Positions 49,901 through 59,387 of a stretch of DNA of 64,000 bases are shown here, in pieces; position 1 is the stretch's first letter, and the number at the start of each line of letters is the position of its first letter. The notes below the pieces were generated by a model. It had not been told where the DNA came from, ran no database searches, and saw only the letters and a list, made by a program, of their open reading frames with translations. The stretch is taken from contig JAAOMT010000479.1 of the NCBI GenBank assembly GCA_016748015.1, positions 350,888 to 414,887 on the forward strand, read 5' to 3'. A program made the position numbers and the translations under genes. The DNA is from Geosiphon pyriformis. Its lineage: Eukaryota > Glomeromycota > Glomeromycetes > Archaeosporales > Geosiphonaceae.

Positions 49901-51450
49901 TACTCTGTTCCTGTTGAGATAATATCTTCTTGAAACGTAGTATCAATAGGTATTGATATAGTCATTGATAAGTGAGTGTGTCCATAAGTCTGGGATTAGG
50001 TTTGTGGCATCCTCGACAAACTGTCAGTATTGGTGTTCTTGAATCCTTCCTTGTAATAGACTTTGAGTGGGAATTGTTGCAGATAAGTACTCCATCTCAC
50101 ATATTTTTCTTCTAGTTGTGGATTGTTAAGTAACCAAATAAGTCTTTTGTGGTCAGTATATAGGTTAAATGGTTGACTGAGGTAATGTTTCCAAGTCTGT
50201 ATGGCTCAATAAATGGCAAGACATTCCAGATCTGTTGTGCTGTAATTTTTTTTTGCTGGGCTAGTGCTGCAACTAGTGTAGGCAACTGGGTGTTCTCTAT
50301 TGTCCAGTCCTATTTGTGATAAGACTGCTTCTAAAGCATTTTTCGAGGCGTCTGTAGTGACAATGAACTATTTAGTAAAATCTGGGTAAATCAGGATTGG
50401 GGATGTGATCAATCACTGTTTGAGATAGTCGAATGCTTTCTGTTGATCTTCCTTTCACAAGTATGATACATATTTGGACAACAATTAATAGAGTGGTTTT
50501 GTGATGTTCGAGAAACCTTTGACAAATTGATGATAATATCCTGCTAATCCTAGAAATCCTTGTAATTCTCTAAGGTTGATTGGGGCTGGAAAATTCTTAA
50601 CTTTTTGTACTTTATCTGAATCGGGTTTAACTCTGTCCTTGCTGATTACATGTCCTAAGAATTTTAACTCGGTTTTTCCAAAGAAGCACTTCCCGGGATT
50701 GAGTTTCAATCTGGCACTACAAAGGCATTCGAAAACTTGTTGCAGGTGGAGCAAATGGTCTTCAAATGTTTCGGAGAACACATTTGTGTCATTTAGGTAG
50801 ACTACTACTGATTTCCAAAAGATTCCTTTGTATACGACATCCATCAGGTGTTGAAACGTGGCAGGAGTATTACAAAGTCCAAAAGGCATTACGTTAAACT
50901 TGAAGTTTCCGTTTCGAGTGGTAAACGCTGTTTTTCTTTTGTCTTTGGGGTTCATTTCAACTTACCAGTAATCACTTGCTAAATCTAATAATGAAAACCA
51001 TTTCTTTTTCCCTAGATTGTCCAGAATTTCCTGGATGAGGGGAGTGGGATAACTATCTCCTTGCGTGATGCTATTTAGTTTTTGATAATCTATGCAAAAT
51101 TGCACTTTTCCATTTTTCTTGGTGACCAAGACTACTGGCGAGGACCAAGGGCTTAACAATTTTTTGATTAGGTCGTTATCAAGTATCTGTTGCACTTCTT
51201 GCTTAATTAGGTTATTGCCAAATAGGGGTATGCAGTAAGCTCGTTGCTTAATTGGTCGAGCATCTCCTGTATCAATCTGATGCTTCATGATGTCGATGCA
51301 TCTGAACTCATTTTTGCTGGCAAAGACATCAGCATACTGATTCAAAAGAACTTTGAGTTGCATTTGTTGCAGAGTACTTAAATTTCCTAAATTCAATTTA
51401 TTGATCTCTTCTGGTGTAAACAAGTAACTTTCTTTTGGCAAATTCCATAC
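49901..51450 (-). pseudogene. Reverse transcriptase / RNase H of element C
   Basis: From MQLKVLLNQYADVFASKNEF (51360) through KKNGKVQFCIDYQKLN, VMPFGLCNTPATFQ, then VVVYLNDTNVFSETFEDHL (catalytic box YLND), KTELKFLGHVISKD and GFLGLAGYYHQFVKGFS. RNase H covers TTDASKNALEAVLSQ and NLYTDHKRLIWLLNNPQLEEKYVRWS. Frames 51441-50962 and 50955-50485 are consecutive and share a frame, broken by a TAA near 50960 (Q-to-stop in YWQVE). Several Trp-to-stop changes occur in RNase H. Confidence 0.82.
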
Positions 51451-51639
51451 TTGTGAGATAATGTCACAGAATAAGAATAATTGTACAAAATCTGGAATAG
51501 ACTGGGGTTTTTTAGGATTCTGACTATCTGTGGATATGGAACCAATGAGAGTCCCTTCGGGAATTTCAATGACATCTTCTGTCGGGTTGTGGATGGGGAT
51601 TTTGAAGTGTTTATGGGCTTTGGCCAGTAGGTATAGATT

Positions 51640-52235
51640 AGCAACATTGGCTAGGGAACAGATTTCGGAACTGGCTTCAAATAATAGGGCTTGATCTTAG
51701 ATTTTTCAATTCACCTTAAGGATGTATTGTTGGTATGGGGGAATGGAGATGATGGTGTTGGTGTGGATAAATTCTACCTGGTCACTGTCTTTCTCCATGA
51801 AATTAACTGGTACGTTTTCTCTTTCACTTAATCCAAACCTGTTGATTTCTCGGGCAGTGAGGCCTAACTCTTCTCGGGTTGTTACTGGGGTTAATTGGGA
51901 TATTTTGACTAGAGGTAGGAAGATAGCTTAGGCAATCTTTTCTTGTGATTCTATTTTGTAGGGTCTGTCCAAATTGTTCTGTAGCATCACGATAATGTTT
52001 CCCGTGTAACCAGCATCAATGATTCCTCCTTTTATGTCGATTTCTTTCTTGGCTAGACTAGATCGAAAGGCAATTTGTACCATTGTACTAATAGGAATTT
52101 CTAATGCTATCTTAAGATCTATTTTTACGAGGGAATGTGGGGCTATAATGATAGGTAATTGTCTGGGGTATCATAGGTTGAAACCAGCATCGGTGTCATG
52201 TGTTTTTTCAGGGCAGATTTTTTTCTCATTGTCAC
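51640..52235 (-). pseudogene. dUTPase-like domain of element C
   Basis: The minus frame reads DTDAGFNL (motif 1), FRSSLAKKE (motif 2), GGIIDAGYTGNIIVML (motif 3, essentially canonical), EKIA-stop-AIFLPLVKISQL (motif 4) and ARE-INRFGLSER (weak motif 5, normally RGxGGFGSTG). Motif 3 carries the Asp and Tyr that bind deoxyuridine. Three stops at former Arg, Gln and Trp-type positions interrupt it. It sits between the Cys-rich block and the RT, as in A, B and D. Confidence 0.75.
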
Positions 52236-52379
52236 TGTATCATTTTAGCTCTAGTTCTTTGGATAGGTCAGGATATGTAAAATACTGTTCTGTTTCGGTA
52301 TCCTCAGTTGGATCTTGAAACAACATGTCCTCGGTAATCAATACTTTTTCTTTGGGTTCAGGTAGTTCGGTAATTGGAA

Positions 52380-53060
52380 ACAGTATTCTTGGAGATGGAT
52401 TGAACATGAGATCATATTCATTGCAGTACTGGAAGTGACAGGAGATCAAACAGTGATTGCATAGTTTGGTATTCAAATCAGCCAACCTTTGTTCCTGTTC
52501 CTCGCGAGTTGGGGCCAATTTCTGATATCAGTTCTGAAATACATCTGGGTCATCTGTGAAGAAATCATCCTTGGAGTAGTCAGGTCCAGTATATTCGGGC
52601 GTCCAAGGGTTGTCCTTAATTTCTCGTATTTCTTCGGGCGTGGTGCTTTCGGCCTTGGTGCTTGCCATTTTCCAGATTTCGTGGTTATTATGTGGATAAC
52701 CGTCTAGCCTGTTGAGTGCTTGTTTTCAAGCATCCTCGATGGGAGTTCCCTTTCGTACCCAATCATTGATTAATATGGTGTATTGACAAGTCTTGTCACA
52801 TGTTTCTCCTCTGCCAGACACATCATTCCAGAGTCTTTTATCTGGCAGGATTTTGTCACATACAAGGCATGGCGTGTGGTCCCACTTGCCTTGTCATTTT
52901 GGTCATCCAAATCTTTTCAGTAAACAAGGTCTGCAATAGTATTTGGTGGCGGTGGACCATTCTTCATTGTCCCCAATACATGTGCCCATAGTGGATAGTT
53001 TTTTTCCACAATTGACACATATTAGTCTTGGGGGTTGGTAAAATAAGTTTCTTTGGTCCG
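52380..53060 (-). pseudogene. Cys-rich zinc-ribbon block of element C polyprotein
   Basis: Three cysteine clusters follow the protease in frame: CVNCGKKLSTMGTC...YYCRPCLLKRF (about 53030-52910), CLVCDKILPDKRLW...CDKTCQYTIL (about 52870-52800) and LCNHCLISCHFQYCNEYDL (about 52470-52410). CxxC pairs suggest zinc binding, perhaps to nucleic acid. Between them is the APTREEQEQRL segment common to all copies. I do not recognise the family. Confidence 0.6.
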
Positions 53061-53099
53061 AGGTTACGTATCCTAGTGATGATGATTGGAGTTTTTCTT

Positions 53100-53846
53100 C
53101 AGCTCTGCCTTTTCCTTTTTCTTCCCAGGTTGGTGGTGAGGGTAGTTCAGTTCGATAATCATCCGCCCATGAAACCTGATAGGTCTCGATAGTTGGTGGC
53201 ATTGATGTGTCTTCGAATTCAATAAGAGGTTCCTTGGTACATTGGTTTTTAAAGTGTCTGCACGTAGCTGGGACTCGGGTATGCTGTCCATTGAACATGA
53301 GTTGAAGTTTTTGGGTGTTCCAGTCGAGAGTAGCGTTGGCTTTTGACAACCAGTCGTTTCCTACTAGAGCTTGATATTGAATAGCTTCCATAATAAGTAC
53401 TTTGGTAGAGATTTGGATTCCATTAATCTCGAAGAGGAAGTTGTCAATTTCTCCTATTGGGGTTTTTGTGTTCCCATCCACTGTAATGATCCAGGCGGTA
53501 GTGGCATGGTCTACTTGGTGACCTAATTGGTCCATGAGCTGCTTCGTGATTATGCTATCAGCTGATCTGTTATCCAGGATTAATTTAATGTCTATTCCTC
53601 TGACTCTGGCATCAGTGTATAGGGCCGTTATTGGTTTATCCTGATTGATAGCTGCTCCACTAAAAAGGCTATGTGTGTTCAAATTATCAATATCAAAAGG
53701 AAATATGGCGGCTAGGGTGGTGTCTTCAGTAATAGTAGCTGGTAGAATATTGCTTTTTGTTTGCTTGAAAGGTTGGGAGATTTGTTCTATATCCCTCTCT
53801 TCCACAGATGTAGATTTATCAAAACTCTGGTCTTCTATAAGACTGA
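53100..53846 (-). pseudogene. Retropepsin-like protease of element C
   Basis: The frame reads ITALYTDARVRGIDIKLILDNRSADSIITKQLMDQLG, then the second-lobe YQALVGNDWLSKANATLDW and VPATCRHFK. It is collinear with the D protease, where the active site is LILDSGS. Here DSG has become DNR, so catalysis is lost. The open frame appears to start with an ATG in the LTR of D at 53856, which is an accident of the insertion. Confidence 0.75.
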
Positions 53847-54747
53847 TGTTACTCATAGAAATATAAGAAATATATTAGCATAATTATTAGCCAATCAAAA
53901 GTAAGCGTAGTAAATGTGGAATTCCAGGATTCTTCTCAGGAATTGCAGGATTCCAGGAATTTCAGGATTCCCAATAAGGAATTGCAGGATTCCAGAATTG
54001 CAGGATTTCTCTCAAAGAAATCGCAGGATTCTAGGAATTCCAGGATTCCTGTTGTAAAGAATCAAGGAATTGAGGAATCTCAATTATGTATATATAGCAA
54101 TAGCATTAGAAACAGAAAAGACAGAATCGATACCACAGAATCCTTAGCCTAAAAATGCAATCATCAAATAAATAATTATTTATATCTCTATTCACTTTCC
54201 CACTATCAACTCTTCATGTTGATAGTAATTAATACTTGACCATGCTGGAACAATAGCTCTTGATCATGGCTATTGATGGGATACTAATCTGCAAAGTGTC
54301 TTGGCTTATTTTCTTTTCTTTCTTTATTTTCTTTTATTTCTCTTTCTTTATGTTATTTTGATTTGTTGTTATATATTAATTGATAAAAAATTAAGCACTG
54401 AGTTATTGACATCAAGGATAGCCTGGTAAAAGACCCAGAAATACAGATAGGATTTTATATATTATCAGATAGCTTACCAGAAGGGCACAACTGCCAGATT
54501 AAATCTGGCCACTATGCTGAGAAAAAAATTGGGAAAACTCTTGGAAAATATATCTACTATCGACACTATTGAATCTCTGTTCATTATACAAAAGACTCCA
54601 CCAAAACCTTCAGATCAACCAAAATCTTCAGATCCATCAAAACCTTCAGATACAGCACCTTCAGAACAGCCTCAACGGAAGTAGCTTTTGAGTACCAAGT
54701 TATGGGTTTGTTATTTAATTCAACAGCAGAAATAATCACCTGTAACA
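53847..54747 (+). repeat. 5' LTR of element D (family I)
   Basis: 901 bp, from TGTTACTCATAG to CACCTGTAACA. It contains the GGAATT/GATTCC array (53918-54060), a TATATATA box (54089), a pyrimidine tract (54305-54350) and tandem CCTTCAGAT(C/A)-type units (54605-54665). Confidence 0.9.
54089..54094 (+). promoter_or_regulatory. Probable TATA box in LTR of D
   Basis: CAATTATGTATATATAGCAA lies directly after the GATTCC array and is identical in context to the LTRs at 5750-5765, 63190-63205 and (inverted) 43630-43645. It marks the likely LTR promoter core. Confidence 0.5.
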
Positions 54748-54884
54748 TTTAGTGCTCCCTGTGAAGTATAATTCTACAGAGAACCAGCACCAACAACACC
54801 AAACCAAAAGTGGCAAAATCAGAAATTATAGGAGCAAACCATTTAGGATTTGCAAAATTCTTATTTCAACACTATTGTTAATAC

Positions 54885-56700
54885 TTGGGATTAAACCACA
54901 ATCATATATCTGCCAAATCAGCCTTCAATTTCTACATTAACGAAAAGATTTCCTCTTTATTAGGAACACCAGTGAATACTGAATCAGCAAGAGAAACTTT
55001 CTATAAAGAATTAATTCAAAACACCAACCTACCAACAAATCATAATTTTGCATCCATCATCACTGAGATCAACAAAGAAATTGAACACCACACTCAACAA
55101 AGATATCCAATTACATACACTAGTAAAGGCAAGGAAAAATTACAAACACCAGCAGTAATACCCAGAAAATTACAGCCACCTGCTTGGAAGAAAAACAGAG
55201 TTGAATTCCCAAGCAACCCATTCTATCACTATACACCTGGAAGCGCCATCAACATATCATCAACTGACATGTTCTCATCAACTGCGACATCAACATTTGG
55301 ACGATTCTCATTCCAAAGTAGACAAAGGAAAACAGAATTGTTAGGACTATATGGCAAATACTTTGAGGGATTTAATTTGTGATCATCAACCCCATTAGGA
55401 CTTCGATCACCACCACTTCCACCAGATTTTGGAATCTCTGATCCATGGAAAGCAGCAGAATCAGAAAAGGAGGAAGAAGAATCAGAGGATCAAGAATTCA
55501 TTTACCTACACCCGATTCCTGAAAACCCAAAAGTTGAAACCCCAGACATTCAAACTCAGCAACAGTTAGAAAATCCGGAAATCGAAACTCCGAATATTCG
55601 AACACCGCCAAATCCAAGAAATCAAAACCCCAAATTAATTAATCAGCAAAACTTACCTTTGGTAATTGTCATCGATCAACTGCCAATTAACCCCATAGCT
55701 GAACCCATATAGCAGCTACTTCAGCTACCACCCCAATAGCCAGGACAACAACAACTGCTTCAACAGCCACCCCAACCACCTAACTTAGATCCAATGGCCT
55801 ATACACCAATTGCAAAACTTGACAACTTTACGGGCGAAGAGGATGACACTCAAATATGGCTGAATAATGTAAAAAAGGCCATCGCAGCCAATGGATAGAA
55901 TAATGCTCGAGCAATGGAAACCATTCCCTACTTTCTAAAGGATACCGCTGATTCATGGTACCAAAGCTTGATTAATAAACCACAAGATTTCAATGCCTTC
56001 AAAGGGGAATTCCTAAAATACTTCAGCAACAATAACAGCAACAATAACAGCAACAATAACAGCAACAATAACAGCATCAATCGCCTAGTCAGAGGCTAAC
56101 CATGCCCAAGTCATTAATCTAGTAATAAATAGATCATCTGAATTGGATTCCAAATTGGAGAAGTTTAGTGAATCAATTAATAAGAGATTGGAAAGATACT
56201 TAGCTGACAATCACACCATTTATCAGTCTCTACAATGATGCAATAATCAAAGAAATTATAATTATGGCCAAAATCAACCATATTCATCTTCATCAACCAA
56301 TCAACAGTGGCAACAGGAAACACATATCTGCCACTATTGTAGTAAACAAGGACATATCCAAATTGACTGTCACTAGCGTCTAAATAACCAACAATCGGGA
56401 AATCAATATCGAAACCACAATCACCAGTTCCAAACTCCGAATCATTATCCAAATCAGAGTCAAGACCAATATTGAAATAATTATCTGCCCATGATGCAAC
56501 AACCAATCTATTAACTGCCAATATATCAACCTCTAATTCATCAGTCGCAGCCACAAGTAATATATCAACTGCAGCCACAAATCATCTATCAACCCCAACC
56601 AATTCAAATACCAGCCCTGAACCCAGCTCAAATGACATTAGGCAACCCTCAATCTAGAGTCACTTAAAACTGGAGATCGGCGATAGTTGTTTACCAACCA
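54885..56700 (+). pseudogene. gag of element D
   Basis: A plausible N-terminus (MGLNHNHISAKSAFNFYIN) leads to a long Pro/Gln-rich linker, then a retrotransposon capsid-like block (DNFTGEEDDTQIWLNNV...METIPYFLKDTADSWYQSL...FKGEFLKYFS, 55810-56025). A CCHC knuckle CHYCSKQGHIQIDC lies at 56329-56370. An Asn/Ser microsatellite (56026-56075) has expanded right after the capsid block, followed by a stop at 56097. Other stops replace Trp and Gln codons. Confidence 0.75.
56026..56075 (+). repeat. 12-bp tandem repeat in gag of D
   Basis: About four copies of AGCAACAATAAC encode NNNS repeats. It looks like an expansion inside the decaying gag gene. Confidence 0.8.
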
Positions 56701-56796
56701 ATCCTCAATTCGCTAAACCCACCATCAGGATTATGCACCTGGAATTTAGATACCAGTCACATACAAAACCCAAATTTCCAACACTATTTAAGTCTT

Positions 56797-57552
56797 TTGG
56801 TTACCTCAGAAGACGCTACATCCAACAACACGGAATTCAATCAACACGTACCTACCAACACAATTCCACTGGCAACCATCTCTAGCAATGAATTCCTAGT
56901 AGCCATTTTTCCCTTCGAACTCAAAGAAAACACACCGATACCGTTATTCAGTGGAGCCACCTTCGAAGAAAAACCCATAACAGCCATGTACATGGATGCC
57001 AGCATTGATGGTCACCCCATCAAACTCATCCTAGATAGTGGATCAGTGGGCAGCATAATCACAAGACAGCTCATGGATCAATTAGGTTGCCAAGTTGATC
57101 GAGCTGCCAGTGCTAGAATCATCACTGCCAATAGTGCCACCAAAACACCTATCGGCGAGATAGATGATTTCCCTATAGAAATTAATAACATCATAGTACC
57201 CATCAAGATCTTAGTAATAGATGCCACCCAATACCAAGCGCTAGTTGGTAATGACTGGCTGTCCAAAACCAATGCCATGCTCGATTGGACAACTCAAGAG
57301 TTAATAATCAGCCAGAATGGAAGACATACACAAGTACCAGCAACATGTGACCACTTCAAGGCTACCAGCACCATGGCACCACTAATCGACTTTGACAAGG
57401 AGAAACTGAAGCCTACTTGGGAAGCCTACCAAGTGTCGTGGGCTGACGAAGAGCACAACGAATTGCCACCAATACTCTCCTGGGACAACAGCAACAAGGG
57501 AAAAGGAAAACAAAAAAAAGAACTTACCTGGGAAACTGATGACCTGACATGA
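56797..57552 (+). CDS. Protease ORF of element D
   Basis: The 251-codon open frame has a retropepsin: ITAMYMDASIDGHPIKLILDSGSVGSIITRQLMDQLG with the DSG active site kept, and YQALVGNDWLSKTNAMLDW in the second lobe. The C-terminal region (SWADEEHNELPPILSW) links to the Cys-rich block and ends at TGA 57550-57552, where C reads through. The true reading frame starts upstream in the polyprotein. Such proteases cut the Gag-Pol polyprotein. Confidence 0.75.
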   Translation: MVTSEDATSNNTEFNQHVPTNTIPLATISSNEFLVAIFPFELKENTPIPLFSGATFEEKPITAMYMDASIDGHPIKLILDSGSVGSIITRQLMDQLGCQVDRAASARIITANSATKTPIGEIDDFPIEINNIIVPIKILVIDATQYQALVGNDWLSKTNAMLDWTTQELIISQNGRHTQVPATCDHFKATSTMAPLIDFDKEKLKPTWEAYQVSWADEEHNELPPILSWDNSNKGKGKQKKELTWETDDLT

Positions 57553-57711
57553 ACCGACAATGACGAAAGCGAATTAACTTCAAGCTGAAAATGGGAAGAG
57601 GACAAAGAAAATAAAGGAAAAGGGAAAGAAGAAGAGATCACCCAAACCATCACTGCGTATCATAATACCTACACTATTCCACAATGATCTACCTATCATC
57701 AACCTAAGCTT

Positions 57712-58330
57712 ATATGTGTCGATTGTGGCAAGAAATTGTCGTCAATGGGTGCATGCTGTGGCGACAATGAGGAATACCACACCACAACAAAATTCTACTG
57801 TTGTCCATGCTTACTCGAATGCTTCAGATGACTAAAGAGGCAAAAAAAATGGGATAACCAACCTTGTCTCGCTTGTGGGGAGACCCTGTTAGATAAAGGG
57901 ATGTGGAATGACATCCCAGAATGGGGAGGAACATGTAATGTGTCATGTCAATACACGATTCTAATAAGTAACTGGGTAAGGAAAGGAACCCCAATAGAAG
58001 CAGTCTGGAGAAGAGCTGTGCAGCAACTGGACAGTTGTCCACATGATGATGATGAAATTTAGTGAATGGCACTTGCAAAAATTGAAGGGACGATGCCAGA
58101 AGAGATAAAAATGATCAAAGACAACCCCCCAGAATCTTTAGAGCTTGACTGGAATGCAGAACTCATCATAAACCTCCTGGATCCGGAACAATTCCATGAA
58201 CACTACCAAGAATTAGCACCTACAAGGGAAGAACAAGAACAACGGTTAGAGCAGTTGAACACTCAACTATGTCAACACTGCCTAATTCCCTGTGACTTCT
58301 AGTATTGCAATAAGTGTGACCTTATTTACA
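57712..58330 (+). pseudogene. Cys-rich zinc-ribbon block of element D
   Basis: CVDCGKKLSSMGAC...FYCCPCLLECF (57718-57830), CLACGETLLDKGMW...CNVSCQYTILISNW (57867-57975) and LCQHCLIPCDF-stop-YCNKCDLIYN (58268-58330) match the C copy. Between the second and third clusters is a conserved helical stretch (LEQLNTQ, APTREEQEQRL). Stops occur at about 57830, 58060 and 58302. Confidence 0.6.
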
Positions 58331-58601
58331 ATCCACCACCACACATGATCTACACAATCCTGGAAGAGGAAGAACCAATCAGCAGCTGCACATCAGAATC
58401 AGAATCGCCGATCAATCGCGATTCAAACTCCGACAAAGATAATAACAACAATGGTTCAAGCTCTATTCAAAATGGCAATGACAACAACAATGATTCCGAC
58501 TCAGATACAAACTCCGATTTAAACTATGAACAATACATTGCACTACCAGATCTCTTCAAGGAACAAGAGTTGAAATGGTATAGTGACAATGGAAAGGTAT
58601 T

Positions 58602-59387
58602 ATGTCAGAATGTGTGCATGATACTGATGCAGGGTTTGATCTGAGATATCCAGGAAAAAATGCCATCAAATTGGAACCATATTCACGCATCTACATTGAT
58701 CTGAAAATAGCACTAAAAATTCCGGCAACAACAATGGTTCAATTAGCATCTAGGAGTAGTTTAGCGAAAAGAAGAATTAATATAAGAAGAGAAATAATTG
58801 ACATAGGATATATAGGAAATATCATCACTATGCTACAAAATGACTCAGAAAAAGCCTATGTAATAGAGCCCAATGAAAAGATAGCACAGGCAATATTCCT
58901 GCCTCTGGTTAGAATAGCTCAGTTAGTATCAATGGAAAAGAGGGAGGAATTAGGAATAACAGCGAGAGGAATACAGGGATTCGGATCCACAGGTAGAATA
59001 GATATACCAGTTAACATGACAGAGGAAAAAATTGTTGGCCAAGGAGAAATTATCTCAACTGGTCAAGCTATTTCCATTCCACCATATAGCCAGTACATGT
59101 TAGCAATAGAAAGGAAGGAAAAGGAGCAAGAACAGATTTTTGAAATGGAAGCAACCCTTTGTGAATCAAGAGAGATTGGGTTGATCAATCTCCACATACT
59201 AGCCAAAAGCTATAGCAGCATAAAAATTCCCATCTACAACAACACTGGTAATATCATCAACATACCAGAAGGAACCACCATCGGATATCTAACCACAGAA
59301 ATAGAAGACCAACCACCAAACTCCATTCCAGACTTTACACAACTTTGTGGATATGTTGACATCACATCACAGACAATCTATGGATGA
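58602..59387 (+). CDS. dUTPase-like domain ORF of element D
   Basis: The 261-codon open frame has all five dUTPase motifs: DAGFDLRYPG (58624), ASRSSLAKRR (58746), EIIDIGYIGNI (58792), EKIAQAIFLPLVRIAQLV (58876-58929) and ARGIQGFGSTGR (58963-58998). Trimeric dUTPases need motif 3 Asp/Tyr and the Gly-rich motif 5, both kept here (the usual AGY reads IGY). About 120 further residues (VPVNMTEEKIV to DITSQTIYG) form a linker before the RT. A frameshift just before 58602 separates it from the upstream frame. Confidence 0.8.
   Translation: MSECVHDTDAGFDLRYPGKNAIKLEPYSRIYIDLKIALKIPATTMVQLASRSSLAKRRINIRREIIDIGYIGNIITMLQNDSEKAYVIEPNEKIAQAIFLPLVRIAQLVSMEKREELGITARGIQGFGSTGRIDIPVNMTEEKIVGQGEIISTGQAISIPPYSQYMLAIERKEKEQEQIFEMEATLCESREIGLINLHILAKSYSSIKIPIYNNTGNIINIPEGTTIGYLTTEIEDQPPNSIPDFTQLCGYVDITSQTIYG

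Larger units (their letters stand above)
46680..53846 (-). mobile_element. Ty3/gypsy retrotransposon C (minus strand), interrupted by element D
   Basis: Read on the minus strand the layout is protease (53846-53200), Cys-rich block, dUTPase, RT, RNase H, integrase, 3' accessory ORF (48537-47803), polypurine tract and LTR (47788-46680). Element D separates this part from the gag segment at 63856-64000. It has fewer stops than A and B, so it is a younger copy, but it is dead: the protease has DNR instead of DSG, the RT has YLND, and the integrase Glu is replaced by Lys. Confidence 0.88.

Noticed and set aside
52903-53856. Open frame starting with an ATG at 53856 as a real gene start
   Set aside because: The ATG and first codons lie in the LTR of element D. 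The frame is the interior of element C's polyprotein that happens to run into the LTR.
53918-54060. GATTCC array as a CRISPR-like repeat array
   Set aside because: Units are irregular, spacers are not unique, and the array sits inside LTRs of a eukaryotic retrotransposon.
56177-56578. 133-codon minus-strand frame in element D
   Set aside because: It is antisense to the gag CCHC region, has no domain, and D's coding strand is plus. A Gln-rich sense sequence produces long antisense frames.
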